Of a DNA stretch of 64,000 nucleotides, positions 13,311 through 25,761 are shown one piece after another. The notes below the pieces were generated by a model. The model did not search any database, was not told the origin of the DNA, and saw only the letters and a program-made list of their open reading frames with translations. The position numbers and the translations under genes were made by a program. Each line of letters starts with the position of its first letter. Position 1 is the first letter of the stretch. This DNA is from Hofstenia miamia (taxonomy: Eukaryota; Xenacoelomorpha; Acoela; Hofsteniidae): the NCBI GenBank assembly GCA_900660155.1, contig CABFPE010000077.1:1520407-1584406 (forward strand), in the 5' to 3' direction.

Positions 13311-14416
13311 TAATACTCATGGCAACAACAACAGAGCTTAACTATTTTGTTTTTAAATTGTTAGTTGCTGAGTTATTAGTATTTAAATGTTTTTGAAGAA
13401 ACAATTTCATATTTGAAAAAATCTCTTGATAAATTAGGATGAAGAGCTGTTTCAAAGATTGATTGAAAATTTCTAATTTCTGTCTTAGGAATCCGCAAGT
13501 TAGTAAAGTGTTTGCTTATGAACTTTGGACTTCAGTGGGTATCGGACTTTTGATGTTTATCAAGGTTCCCAATTCCACATTGATGTTTATTTTAAATTCC
13601 CTTTGCTACTTGCAAGGTGTCATCCGTGGCTATGCTTAAAAAGTCCGGAATATTTATCACCAAATTTGAAGAATTCAATCAATAATTTGAATACACTTTT
13701 TATGAAATGCTTTGATGACCATGGAATACGCGGTTAATGGGCACATTGACATATTTGCACAAACTGTCTTCCTTTGAGCCAAACGTTTGAATTTTAAATT
13801 CACTAGTCTGTCGTTTTCTCACCTTGTCAATCAATCGCTTTGAAAATCCTGTCATTAGAGTGAATCGTTATAAACTGCAAAATTAAACCAATTGCATATT
13901 TCACCTCATTTAAAACAATACACATTTCCCTTAAGAGCCAATAGTCGCATTGAAGGATACGTTTTTGCCAAAGTATATTTTATCTATATATTTTTAATTC
14001 GTTTAATATTTACGAAATCCCACGAGCATTTTGGTTATGAGGCAAATTCATTTTACTAATTGAAATATTAATTAACGAAAAGAAGGTTTACTCATTAAAT
14101 TATAAAATGTAGTGACGTTTTTCTGATAGGTTGATTTTTGGCGAAGGGGGAAACTGCTCCATCGGCTACCCTACTCACTCCCTCAGACGATGCTTAATGA
14201 AATGATATATAAGTTTCGTATCATATATTTGCTTAAATCATTTTCTAAAATCTCTCTTGCTTAGAATTTTAGCGAAATGCTTTTAAAGTTTGAGCCCAAT
14301 GCTACTGAGGTGGTATCGGATTACGAATTTCCCGCCCAAATCCGATATTTTGTGATTGAGTCCAACTCTACCCGAAAGATGAGTTCGAGTTGAATTCCAA
14401 ATGGATGTGTTCCAAG
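13311..14416. other. No recognisable feature
   Basis: AT-rich sequence with occasional G-rich patches (for example GCGAAGGGGGAAACTGC near 14143) that may be tips of undetected MITEs. I could not pair these patches. Confidence 0.4.
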
Positions 14417-14570
14417 CGCTTATTACATGTATTTTTCTATTCTTTCTTTATAAAATATGATTTTTTGAAAAAATCAATTATTTAAATATTTAAGTAAATG
14501 TAATCGTTATATATTTTATCGTAAATTTATTTGAAATGTAGACAATATATTACGAGTTGCTTAGATTTTG
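14417..14570. repeat. 154-bp perfect direct repeat, copy 1
   Basis: This segment, starting CGCTTATTACATG and ending TTGCTTAGATTTTG, is repeated base for base at 14747-14900, 330 bp downstream. The second copy starts immediately after a single ambiguous base, so an assembly overlap or failed join is the likeliest cause, rather than a biological duplication. Confidence 0.9.
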
Positions 14571-14745
14571 TCCCCTAGAATTAGTTCAGTAGGCTATGTT
14601 ATATCCGAAACGAAATCCATATTGTGAACCGGATTTCAAGCCAAAACCTTTTCAAAGAACTTAGTCCCAATCGTCCCGATTGCAGGTGTTCATTGTAATG
14701 GCTGTCGATATTTTTATCAGTGCGCCGAAACTGTTGATGAATTTT

Positions 14746-14746
14746 N
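14746..14746. other. Single ambiguous base (N) at a probable assembly join
   Basis: One N directly abuts the second copy of the perfect 154-bp repeat. A lone N exactly at the repeat boundary is typical of scaffolding or polishing where two contig ends overlap but were not merged. Confidence 0.8.
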
Positions 14747-14900
14747 CGCTTATTACATGTATTTTTCTATTCTTTCTTTATAAAATATGATTTTTTGAAA
14801 AAATCAATTATTTAAATATTTAAGTAAATGTAATCGTTATATATTTTATCGTAAATTTATTTGAAATGTAGACAATATATTACGAGTTGCTTAGATTTTG
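14747..14900. repeat. 154-bp perfect direct repeat, copy 2
   Basis: Identical to 14417-14570. After copy 2 the sequence continues AATAACTC, whereas after copy 1 it continues TCCCCTAG, so the two copies lead into different sequence on the right. Confidence 0.9.
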
Positions 14901-16328
14901 AATAACTCTAGTTAAATATTTGTATTTAATCATTTGTAATTTAATAGTTTGTTTTCTACACTTATCGTCATTGGTGATGGACTTGAAATAAAGGATGTAT
15001 TACGGTTTACAGTATGTTATTAGGATTTAGTATATGAAATAAATTTAGTAAAATATTTTTAGTTAGTCATTTTTTATTAAATAATTTGATGTTTATAATA
15101 CAAAATGAAGTCCCAAGTTACGAATAAAGACAAGCGAATTAACATAATACTTTAAATCGGCGGTACGCCCAAAACGCCGTCATTTATGTGATTGACGCTT
15201 CGGTACCCGCTTCGCATGTTAGAAACCCTTTATTTCATGAAGAATTACATTTGAATTTTCCTGTAAAGCGAATGTTGATTCAACTTGTGCGCTTCAAACC
15301 TTTTATGTATTTCTCGATAATTACATTTTTATGCTTAGTTAGGAACAATTTAAACCGCATTCTATGTATTTTATAATCCCTGATGTTCAATTTCCAAGAA
15401 AATTTTCCAAAAATTTGTTTGCGACTTTTTCCTAGCCCCAACCACCTGCAATTGAAAACTAAATTGGCGCTATCTTCTTTTGATTGGTTGATCCACATGT
15501 GTGAAAATGTACTCGAAAACCAAATATTTGAGTTTGGTTTTCGCAAGAAATTGTCGAAGAATCAATTCTTCTGTCTCTTTGTTTTTGTGAGTATTTCTAT
15601 TCCAATATAGACTTATTGTAAATATAGGTTATTAACTATCTTTTCACGATTTTTTAAAATTTTTTATTATTATTATCATTAGTCAGGAATAGACCCTTTA
15701 ATTATAAATGTATCATCCAGTATTCAAGAAATATCTGTTGTAAGGGAATTTATTGCCAGCTTCATGAAAAAGTATGCCAAGTACGTATTTCTGAACCACT
15801 GAATGAGCATGTCCTAAGTCATATAATATCTTTTTCAGTGTATTTACAAAAATTAAAGTCCCAATAGACTGCAATCAAAGGATAATATACTACTATTATT
15901 TTTTGGAAAACTCAAAGCCAGTTTTACACCAGCATTTAGCTCATTTAGCATGAAACTGGTTTTATATGTTTCTAGAAATACTTTACTTAATGTATGTTAG
16001 CTTTGTAAAGCTATTTTATGATATAGTACCAAGCAATTTATTCGTTTTCGATATGAATGAGCTAATATGCATTTCATTTAGTCTAGTAGACATTGGTTGT
16101 GAAATTTTTTTGTTTTCAATATCATGGCTTTCATTCTGTCTATTGAATTTTTCAAACTTGAAGAGATGCTAAAATATAGTATTGAAATTTTTAATTTTTA
16201 GATGAGTTTTTAATTAAGAGTTTGAAATTGAAGTTTTTTAAATACGAAGTTGATGTGAACTAACTAACTGTTTTCAGCTCTTATTTCTATTCGAGAATGC
16301 TCTTATTTTTAATAATTTATTTGCGCAG
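14901..16328. other. No recognisable gene; possible intron upstream of a candidate exon
   Basis: Open frames at 15188-15376, 15383-15610 and 15966-16172 lack domain similarity and are treated as chance frames. Confidence 0.4.
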
Positions 16329-16512
16329 AAATATTGCAGCATGCTTGCAATTTAATGGATGAAATTAGAAAGCTTACCAATGGTCCCTGCAATGCCAATA
16401 ATAATGGTTCCAATTCCAATGGTGACGCATTCCAGCTTAGTGTAGCTGAGCTCATCAACGTAACCCGTGCCGTTTGTCATGCTACCTATTGTCCATACAT
16501 TTCTACCAAAAT
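16329..16512 (+). CDS. Candidate internal exon, unidentified helical protein
   Basis: An open frame of 60 complete codons lies between a plausible acceptor (TTATTTGCGCAG, ending 16328) and a plausible donor (GTTAGT, starting 16513), with 2 bases of split codon at each end. The translation has normal protein composition. An amphipathic, helix-like start (LQHACNLMDEIRKLTN) is followed by an Asn/Gly/Ser-rich low-complexity linker at residues about 18-31 and a second helix-like part (FQLSVAELINVTRAVCHA). It holds four cysteines. The pattern resembles a bundle of regulatory or scaffold-protein helices, but I cannot name a family. A second acceptor (TTGCAG ending 16339) would shorten the exon. It differs strongly from the low-complexity translations around it, which is the main reason to call it. 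Confidence 0.4.
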
Positions 16513-16957
16513 GTTAGTTAGTGCATGATTTGTTGCAAACTTTCCCTCCAATCAATTTTTGTTTAGACATGCTGAGTTATTTCCAATTCCACCAATAGCA
16601 TGCAGTTAAGTTCTTTTCTAATCCAATTGTATTTAATTTCTTTCCATTCATTCTTTATACATACATCATTTGAAAATTATTGCATACCATATTTTTGCTT
16701 TCACAAATGCAAATATATTTTTCGGTAGTATGGAAAATCTAAGAGTTATTTTTTGAATTTAAGTGGATCTATTTTATAAGTACGTTTGAAAGTTTTGTAT
16801 AAAGTTTATAATACGATGGGAAATGTTTTTTTTATTCTAATGTATTCAAGGTTTTATAATAATTCAGCCATCAAAGGCTTCTTGCTAAATAATGCATATA
16901 AAAATTCAGCAATTTAAAATGTAACTGTGAAATTGAAGCTTGTGTAACAGTAATGAT

Positions 16958-17380
16958 CAGTGTTGGTCGATTTAAATCACTTGATTTAAATCATTGATTT
17001 AAACCGGATTTAAATCATGATTTAAATCAAAGCACATTATTAGTTAAATTATTGATTTAAATCAAGTACACTAAAAGAGATGCAAGTAGTGTATTCTAAT
17101 TGTTTTGAAGTCATTGCCCTGATATTGGAATGAATTGGTCAGCCTTGAAATGTTGTTTTGCATGTCTTTTATCTTCAGTTTATTTCAAATTGATGAAATT
17201 ATCGTATTTCATAAATATTAGTAACAAAAGGATTTCTAATATTTACTACCTTGGAAGATTGTCTGGGTAAAATTGAAATTTAGGTAAAAAAAATCCGATT
17301 TAAATCAATAAATCCGATTTAAATCAAAAAATCCGATTTTTTTGATTTTTTAATTTAAATCGGATTTTTTCCCAACACTG
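16958..17380. mobile_element. hAT MITE rich in GATTTAAATC, perfect 8-bp TSD
   Basis: A 423-bp element with tips CAGTGTTGG...CCAACACTG, flanked by identical octamers GTAATGAT at 16950-16957 and 17381-17388. Both ends carry clusters of the palindrome GATTTAAATC or close variants, about eight in total, mostly within 110 bp of each tip. Clustered subterminal motifs are normal transposase-binding sites in hAT elements. No coding frame is present. Confidence 0.9.
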
Positions 17381-17388
17381 GTAATGAT

Positions 17389-20300
17389 AGAATGTGGAGG
17401 TTTTGAAGTAATAAATCTAGCTAAACAATGTCAGAAAATCACACTTCAAATATACATTTTTTTCAGAATTGTTTGTAGTACTGTTTCATTTCAAAGACAT
17501 CCATGGCTATAAGGAGCTTATTAATTTGTCTGTCTCACCTACTTGTTATTTACAAACGAAGCCCACATAAAATAGCTGTATGCTTAGACTAATAAATTCT
17601 ACAAATCCTATAAGTTTGTGAAGTTCTGATTCTTTTTATGCTGTCTTTGATCATTTATCCAACTCAGCAAAATTGTCGTATACATTATACATTTAATCTA
17701 AATTTTGTATATGTTTGTGGTTTACTACGTTTTGTAAACTCTTTCGTTCTTCACACAGAGATGGAAGTAGGGCCAAAATTCAGCCAACATTTAGCGCCAT
17801 TTTTATAATACTTGTCAGAAAATTTTCTCCAAATTTTCACTGAAATTGAAGATCCTATGTTTACATTGAGAAAAGTAAAACTGCAAAATAGGGTTTTATT
17901 CTTCAACACATCGTTTGTAACTTATATGAACTTCACTATATTTACGTTGACTTTCATGTATTGTTGCGTAAAATTGGGTTTTTTAAATTTCGCCACACCT
18001 TTTCCAATTCTTCGGCCTATTAACTGCCATCCCATGTACATCTCTGCCGAATATTGATTTCCATGAGGAAAATTTATTGAAAACTCAATTAAATATAAAT
18101 ACACGTTTTGAAAATTCAGAAGAATTGAAACAAATATTAAAAGTTTTAATATATTCCAATTTCTAGCAAACATTTCTAAAGAATTCTAAATAATTCTCTC
18201 TGACAGTGACTTTCACTGGTGCCATTGGGCATGAGTTGTAGCGAATTCAGATAATGCCTCAATGTTGGCTATTTGCTCTGCTTTCAGTTCGCTTTCGATC
18301 AAAACACGTAGTGTCTCCTAAAATAATGGATAAGAAACTTCAAATTACATACAAATCAAATAAAATTGCTGCAAGTGAGGTGCTATATGTATGCGTAGTG
18401 TACACATGTTAAAAATTAAGTATGCAAACTGCTGTGAATATATACATATATTCTTTTGAAATGTGAAATAAATTTTAGTTAGTGAGGAAGTGCATTATTG
18501 ATTTGTAGGGATTTTCTATCAATCTTTCTATCTACCTATCAAGCTATACATATATAAATATGTGGGTTGGGTCGGGATGAGCCTAGCAGGACCAACGAAT
18601 AACGACCCTCTTTTATTCTTGGGTTTTTCTACAAAGAAAAAAAATTGTTGATTTTGCTGTTGCTCCCATGCAAGGCCCACTGTTTATAGTAGACCTTGTC
18701 CCATAGGACTTAAGACTCATGATTATCTGAACCTTAACTATGGAGCTAGTTTGTATGAATTTAAAAAAACGAAGTTTTAATTAAAAAAGAGGTGTTTGCA
18801 CAGCAATAAACTTAATACAATGACACCAGGTAATTTAAAATTTAGTAGACAGTACATCAGATTAAGTAGTTATTCTATTATCAAGATAGAAATTTTCTCA
18901 CTTTTTGTATTGAGTAATACGTTGAAATCGAAGCTGTTTTCTACTTGTATAACTCTTATAATTCATAATGCGAATGTCACTTTCGATTATATAAAAAAAT
19001 CGATTATTGCTTCTAAAAGCCTATTCGTAAACTGTTTCTTCAGTTCCCATTGTAAAATTTTAATTGGAAGATTTGGACTTTCAACAGTCTGATATCTTTT
19101 TACTATATCGACTTCTTGTTTATTTTCTTCTTAACTATATCTTAGTTAAAAGTCAAAACATCCTTCTATCGATTTTTTAATAACATAAAATAAAAGTTCA
19201 AAGATTTTCGAATAATGTTAAAAGGCGGTACTTTATTCGATAAGACGGATAATTCTTCTTAATGTGTTTTGTGGTCGCAGACCTATACGGATTTGTGATG
19301 AAACATTTACAGTTTTTTATAGCCGAAAGAATATCGAATCCTTGATCTTTTAAAAACCGACGACATTGAGTTTATCCACGTTTATAAATAGACTATGTGA
19401 CGTTGACGTTTGCACAACGGTTGTGTGTTTTTCTTATCTAGAGTCATAATTAACTCGTCACATTTTTGTTACTAGCTTGAATGAGCGCATGCTACATTTC
19501 TAATAGTAAAATTCCATATAACATCTATTCTGTGTTTTTTATCACGTTATTATAGTTGTTTTTTAATTTCTGCTTATAGTTGCAGAAATTGTTTTTTTAA
19601 AGGAGTTCGTTGAACTCTAATTCCTTAATTTCGTAAACGCTTACTAATTAATGAAGATATTTAGAATCTGACATCACCGCGTGTTAGAGAGTTCTGTTCT
19701 CTTTCTTTTTCGACTCAAATAGTTTTTCTTCAGAAATCAAAATATTTGAGAGTAGTTGTTGTTCCCATGAGTATTAGACAGTATTATTTTATTAAAATTA
19801 GAATGGAAAGAATCTGAATATTTTTTAAAAATCTGATTTCCCATTGAAAAAAATTCAATATTCTTGTGCAGTCAGTCACAAGAATAGATGTGCCCATATC
19901 AAAGACTTTCAATACTTATTAACAGGGTTGGAGAAAATATTTTAAAATGTGAACAAAAAGGGTTGTCACTTTGTGGTAATGCTAGTAGAAATAGGGTTAA
20001 AAATATTTCCATGTTTTCTTTGGATTTTACTTTCATCTAAAATATTTTTGTCATACAATTTGTATAGCGAAATATTATCACATAACTTGATTCAAGTTTT
20101 GTCTGATTTTTGAATAGTAAGGAACATATTAATGCGCTCCCGAAGTATAAAGTTCTCATGCCTCATTAATAATCTAAAGAAGAACATTGTTACGCATGGT
20201 GAGGAACCACAAACCAGACAAAGCTTAATTAATGGAAGAAACGCGTGATATTGTATAACAATATATTATTCTGTTATTGTTATTTTAATAGTGTATGTAA

Positions 20301-20427
20301 GAGTTTACGTTTATTTAGTTGTAATTTTGTATTTATGACATTTTCACCTACTACAAGTATTTTTATCAAAACTGGTCTGATTGATTCCTTTCTTTCTCAC
20401 CTATACAAAAAATCTAAATTTATTATT

Positions 20428-20459
<32 letters not shown>

Positions 20460-22436
20460 GAGCACATCAATGGCCATTTAACATTAGAAATTTTTAATCA
20501 CATTCATAATATCAACATTAGAAGAACAAATTATACAAAAATTTCAGAAGAATTAACAACATCGACAAAACAAAGTTATTAAATAAACAAATTTATCCAA
20601 CTAAGTATTTATATTTATTTTAGATTTCATTTTATAATTTTAGTGTAGTTAATAAATTGTAAAAATATTTTTGCCGCAAATTATTTGACACTTTTAATTG
20701 TAGTAAGGGCGTATTGACATTTTAGATGCAGGCCTTTGACGCATTTAATATATTATTACTTATATGTTAAATTATTTTTGAATACTGAGCTATATATTGT
20801 AAAATGAAATTTTCCTCTAAATTGGAATGTATTTATCACCTCTAAAAATTCATTTTTGATTTGTACAAATCATTATCTCTGTAACAGGCTTAGTGCAAAA
20901 AATTCCTATGCCCACATTTTAAGATTTTTAAATGAATTTAAGTAAAAAAATTTCATGTTAAATTTATATTTTTTGTTAGATAGCATATAAACAGGGCCAT
21001 CTGAAAAAATGTCTAAAATATGACATTTAAATTCACAAGAAGAAATTCTTCTGATGCAGAAATTCAACGATATTTCTGTAATTTTTGCAAAAATAGTTTT
21101 CAAAATGGTGTTAGATGACTTTTAAGGGGAATTGTATATTAGGCAATCTTTAATAGTATTCCATCCTACGCAATTTCACTATTATTCTTAATTTCTAAGA
21201 ATTGCAGGAAAACGCAAGCTTGCCAACCTGTACTAAGTGGTTCTTTTCATAAGGTACTGTAGTTTTAGAATTAATTTTCTCTACATGTTTTATTGAAATA
21301 AAAGTGCTTTTAAGTCCCTTCCTTCCATTGACAAACACTGGCGACCCAGAGACTATTTTCCCATATTTCTATCATGTTTAACTTTTATGATCTAATTTTT
21401 TGGACTATTCAAATTAAAAATTAATAATTTAGTTCTAAATTTTAATTTTTATAAATATTTTATTTTTGTCGAAATAATTATCAAATATTCTGAAAATCAA
21501 CTTGTTTTCTTACAGTGACCATCAATGACGAAAATATAGAAAGCAAACATTAGTACTATAAAATATACATGTAGTTCACGTTTCATGTTTTGGGAATTAA
21601 AGGTGTGTTCAGACTTTTATTAGCAGGTTTTCAGTTAAGAATTCGTAATATTATTTTGATTGCCGCAGTAGGAAATTACACCTGTAAACAGCAAGCGATT
21701 AGAATTTGAAATTGAAATATTTCAAGTTCAATACCTGTGAGGTATATAAATATAATAACAAAAAATAGAATTTCATTGAAATCAAATACTAAATAAATAA
21801 AATATTAAAAAATGAAACACAAAAATATAATTTCAAAAAATAAAGCACCAAAAACAATCAATTGCTTTTCGAACTTGAGAAATATTTAACTTAGCATTAA
21901 TATTTAACGAATCATTTTAATTTGAAAAAAATACCTATTTTATTCTTTACGAATTTATGTATGAATTCCTTTATATGAATTTACTAAATTAATGACAATC
22001 TTTTTCAAATTTCTTTATTTCGTTTCACAATTTCATTTTAAAATTAAAAATTTTTTGTTCTATTTATTTCGTGCATTGAAATCTATGCATCTAATGAAAT
22101 TATATATTGTTTTTTAATTTGATTTTTCTAAGTTTCTAATATTTTAGAGAATGTTGGTAGAATTACTTAAAACCAAAAATGGAAAGGTCTTTTATTTGGA
22201 TTTCTTGGAATTTTGAGAAAGTACTGGATTCCATGTAAAATTTGTTTGCACATTTTGCTGACATTAAGATAAATTTTGTAAAATAATAGTAAGATTTAAT
22301 GAATATAATAAACATTTTATGTAAATATAAAGTTAATTCAATTTCTAAAAATAACAATAACAGATGAAATATTAAAAAATTAGGAAATTTGGCATATTGA
22401 TAAAATTTTGGTATTTCTTGCTGTGAGGTTTTATTA
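17389..22436. other. AT-rich sequence with one microsatellite, no recognisable gene
   Basis: Apart from a (TA)n run at 20431-20457 I see no bounded element. Open frames at 17812-18057, 18796-19092 and 20245-20481 are dominated by AT-rich codons and lack domains. A CAGGGTTGGAGAAAA motif near 19923 resembles the left tip of the MITE at 22445, but has no partner. Confidence 0.4.
20431..20457. repeat. (AT)n microsatellite
   Basis: About 13 uninterrupted AT dinucleotides. Confidence 0.95.
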
Positions 22437-22444
22437 ATTTTGGC

Positions 22445-22819
22445 CAGGGTTGGCAAATAAAAGACACCCGTGTTTTAAAACATGTTTTAAAACAGTTGTT
22501 TTTTATTGATGTTTTTTAAAAGAGTTTGTATTATGACAACGGCTTTTAAAATTTTATACATTGAATTTTGCTGTAGTTGTAATTGTATTTTACAATGTAA
22601 TGTATAATTAAACATATCAACCCTACACTCCGACGGAGCTGCGAAACCGGTCTTAGCATAAAAAAATCCGAAAACTGAACTTCGTCATGAAGAACAAATA
22701 AATCTTTTCATGTAAAGTAGGTTTTTTTCTTAGTAGTTGTTCAGGTGTTTTAAAACACTGTTTTTAATAAAAAAGCAATTTTTAAACATTTTTTATTAAT
22801 TAACGTTTTTTCAACCCTG
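22445..22819. mobile_element. hAT MITE with TTTTAAAA palindromes and perfect TSD
   Basis: A 375-bp element with tips CAGGGTTGG and TCAACCCTG, flanked by identical octamers ATTTTGGC (22437-22444 and 22820-22827). Near each tip there are repeats of a GTTTTAAAAC-type palindrome. No open frame of interest. The intact TSD and tips make the boundaries secure. Confidence 0.88.
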
Positions 22820-22827
22820 ATTTTGGC

Positions 22828-23504
22828 ATTTTATTTTTTGATTTTATATTTCATTGCTTTTTGTATGTCTGTTGCCTACTTATTAAATTTATCAGATCTG
22901 AGGTTTTGTCGTAAAATCGGCTGTCTTGCTCCAATTATTGGTTCTTAGTAGCTGATAAAGAAAGCCGATGCGATGATAAAATGATAATCGATAATTTTGA
23001 AAAAAATTAACTCTTTTGTTGCTTATATTTTAGACAAATGTTCAAACACATGCTACGTACTAATTCGAACTAAGTGTTAGATCTTAACTAGTGCGATTGT
23101 ACAAACTTTTGGGGATTTACTTTTATGGATTGGCCTATCAGCACAAAGAAATATACATTAGTGTCAAATTGCAGGCAATATTTTGCGATTAAAATTAAAT
23201 TGTAAATAGCCTGTTCCCTTGCAATAAGCGCTGTTTGGAATCAATTGTTTCATTGATTTTAATGTGATAGTAATTTTAATTGCTAACAAAACGGTAATGA
23301 TGCAAAAAATTGTTTTCTTCATTTGTTTAACATTAAATGATAATAATTTATTCATATTATGCAACTTAGCAGACATCAATTTTTCATATACCATAAGTTA
23401 CTTGGTAGAAATATGTTCTGTTAAAATTTTAATGATCATAGATACGCAATTAATTCATTTTTAAAAATATTTTAAATTAGTGGAAATTTGGATTAATATA
23501 TCGG
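22828..23504. other. No recognisable feature
   Basis: AT-rich spacer between the hAT MITE and the Tc1-like relic. Overlapping frames at 23164-23394 (-) and 23264-23464 (+) have no family match. Confidence 0.4.
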
Positions 23505-24825
23505 CCCAAAAATGCTCGAAAAAATATATGAACACATGCAAATTCGTTCACTATGCTTTATTAAAAAATCATTAATAATTTTATGACATTTCCTATGATA
23601 CCCATTTGTATTGTCTATCTGACATATGACAGTTTGTATTAATTAGTTTTCTATTTCAGATGTTATTTCATGTAAACAACAACACCAATAATTTATGAAC
23701 ATTGTGTATATGGATTGATGTTGATAATTTTGCGGATAAATATCGGCAACGTTGATGGGTAGCAAACTATATTTTATGTTAACTACTAAATTGATGGTGT
23801 GCAAGTGCATACTGCCATGCTTTGTGAAAATTTCCAGCTATAGGTAGAAAACCTAATATTGGTGATTTTGAAAAAGCCAAATTTTACATTTAGTTGAAAA
23901 AGCAAATAAAAAAACGCAAATTTCAAGTGCTATTGATCATAATTTAGGAAATCCGGTAAGATATGGTAGTAACAGTAGAAGAATTACAAAGAAGTTTTCT
24001 GATAAAATCATCAGAAACTTTCTAAAACATAGTAAGCGCTCAGTTCAATATACAAAAAATTGGGATTTTAGATATGAAAAGATGGAAAAGCAGTTATCAC
24101 ATGACCTAACATTTTGTAGAAGCACCATGTCACAAGACGGTTTACGGATTTTTCTCAGAGGAAAATAAATGGAATCTGTGTGGGCTTGATTGTGTAACTA
24201 TACGCATTTAATTGGAAATCAATAAACATAGTATTGAGGCGAATTTCTCGTGGAGATGGAATTATGGTTTTGGCCGCTTTTGCAGTTAGTTGAAAAGCGG
24301 TTTTAGGAACATCTCACAGTAGGTTGATTCCAGAAAATATCAACCGTGTTTTTCCGGTAATTTATTTACATTTTTGAATCCGGAGATGTGTTCCAGCAAG
24401 ATAACGCCCCAATACACGTGTCTATTGAAGTACACGTAACTATTATAAAGATTACAGCAGATATCCAGATCTTAGCCGTATGCTCTATATATGGAAAAGT
24501 ATTTTAAAGGATGTCTATAGAAATGGAAATTAGCATACGACAGTAAGGAACCTGATAAATGCTACCGTGGCTGCCTACACCGATTCAAGTGAGGTTCTTC
24601 GATTGTTTAATATTAGTTTTTACAGTGTTCATAACTATTTTCGCAACTGCAAATAGCTTGTCGTTGTTTACATGAAATAAAATCTGAAATAGAAAACTAA
24701 TTAATTCTAACTGTCATATGTCAGATAGATAATATAAAAAGGTATCATATAGAATTTAGTAAAATTATTTATTGTATTTTAATGTGCAAAAATGAGTATT
24801 CATATATTTTGAGTATATCCAGAAA
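23505..24825 (+). mobile_element. Decayed Tc1-like transposon with long inverted repeats
   Basis: The outer ~190 bp of each side are inverted copies. The best-preserved part, including TCTATCTGACATATGACAG and TTAGTTTTCTATTTCAGAT, lies at about 23616-23665 and again on the opposite strand near 24685-24735. Between the arms is a broken plus-strand transposase, so the layout matches Tc1 elements of the long-TIR type (about 1.3 kb). The exact outer tips are blurred by divergence, so the ends are approximate to within about 20 bp. Confidence 0.75.
23890..24600 (+). pseudogene. Tc1-like transposase pseudogene
   Basis: Plus-strand fragments in changing frames follow the order of a Tc1 transposase: an N-terminal DNA-binding region (ISSAIDHNLGNPVRYG, then RRITKKFSDKIIRNFLK), a central segment with FSEENKW and ISRGDGIMV, the second catalytic aspartate in DVFQQDNAPIHV (24384-24419), and a C-terminal VRNLINATVAAYTDS-like tail near 24550-24590. 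Several stops and indels interrupt it, and the region that should carry the last catalytic Glu (a PIENLW-type motif) is degraded. It cannot encode active protein. Confidence 0.7.
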
Positions 24826-25757
24826 AGTTCGTTTAGTAATATGTAATGGATGTACATGCATGTCAGAATTTCAAAGCTAAGTTTAAGTAGGTCAAGCTTT
24901 TTTAACATCGTTAGTTAGTATTATTAAGTAAACAATTGTTTCACTGTAAAATAATGTAATTTATAAAATTTTATTCGTTCGTCCCAATATACTTTTACCG
25001 GGATTGCTTCTTAACGTAACTGAATTTACTTAATTTTTAGTAATAAACAGTGCAAAAAAACAAGAATTCCTAAACCACATCACAATAATTTCGGCTAAAA
25101 ATACGATCAATTAAGTTGTTAAATTTGATTAGTAATATTGTTCTATTTTGTGTTAAATCGCTGTACAATTGTTAATTAATTTCATTCGAAAACATGCATG
25201 TTTCGTGTTTTGGGTGTTTACACGGTGACACAAGACATAAGACAGTCGAGAAAATCAAAATCTTTTGATATTCGAATGTTTTCAAGTGCTCTACTTGAGT
25301 GGTTGAATGTCGCGCGTTTTGGGTGTTTAGACGTGACATTCGCTCATTGAAAACACAAGACATGCATGTCTCATGTCACGTGTAAACGAGGTATTATGGA
25401 TAAAAGCTTGTTGATACCTTACGGTTTTGTATAGGAAGTAAGCAGCCGAGGTGGACCTATGCGAGTGCACCCCACAAATGCGGAATGGGATCACTCAGAT
25501 CGAACACCACCAAAATAAATATCCCTGACAGGTTCCAATACCTCTGCATTGATAAAAACTAAGAAAAATTTGAAACTAATGCAAAACACTTGGTCTTAAT
25601 AATTTGTTTGTGTTTCCTAGAACCGAAATCGAACCGCAGTTAAAAAATTCAACCGTTGATCTCTAATTATGACATAGAAGGTTTATTTGAATATAAACAT
25701 ACTCAAGAATTACTGCTAGTTTCATTATGCTAAATAGTAAACGACTTTCATCGTATT
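24826..25757. other. Spacer with a palindromic repeat
   Basis: No coding exon seen. It contains the inverted/direct repeat cluster at 25190-25395 described separately. Confidence 0.4.
25190..25395. repeat. Palindromic, possibly MITE-derived repeat cluster
   Basis: The 12-mer TTTTGGGTGTTT occurs twice in direct orientation, followed by ACACGGTGACAC near 25217 and by AGACGTGACATT near 25327. An inverted counterpart, CATGTCACGTGTAAACG, lies near 25371-25387, and GACATGCATGTC is itself palindromic. The arrangement suggests the inside-out ends of a terminal-inverted-repeat element. No TSD could be found. Confidence 0.45.
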
Positions 25758-25761
25758 TTAA

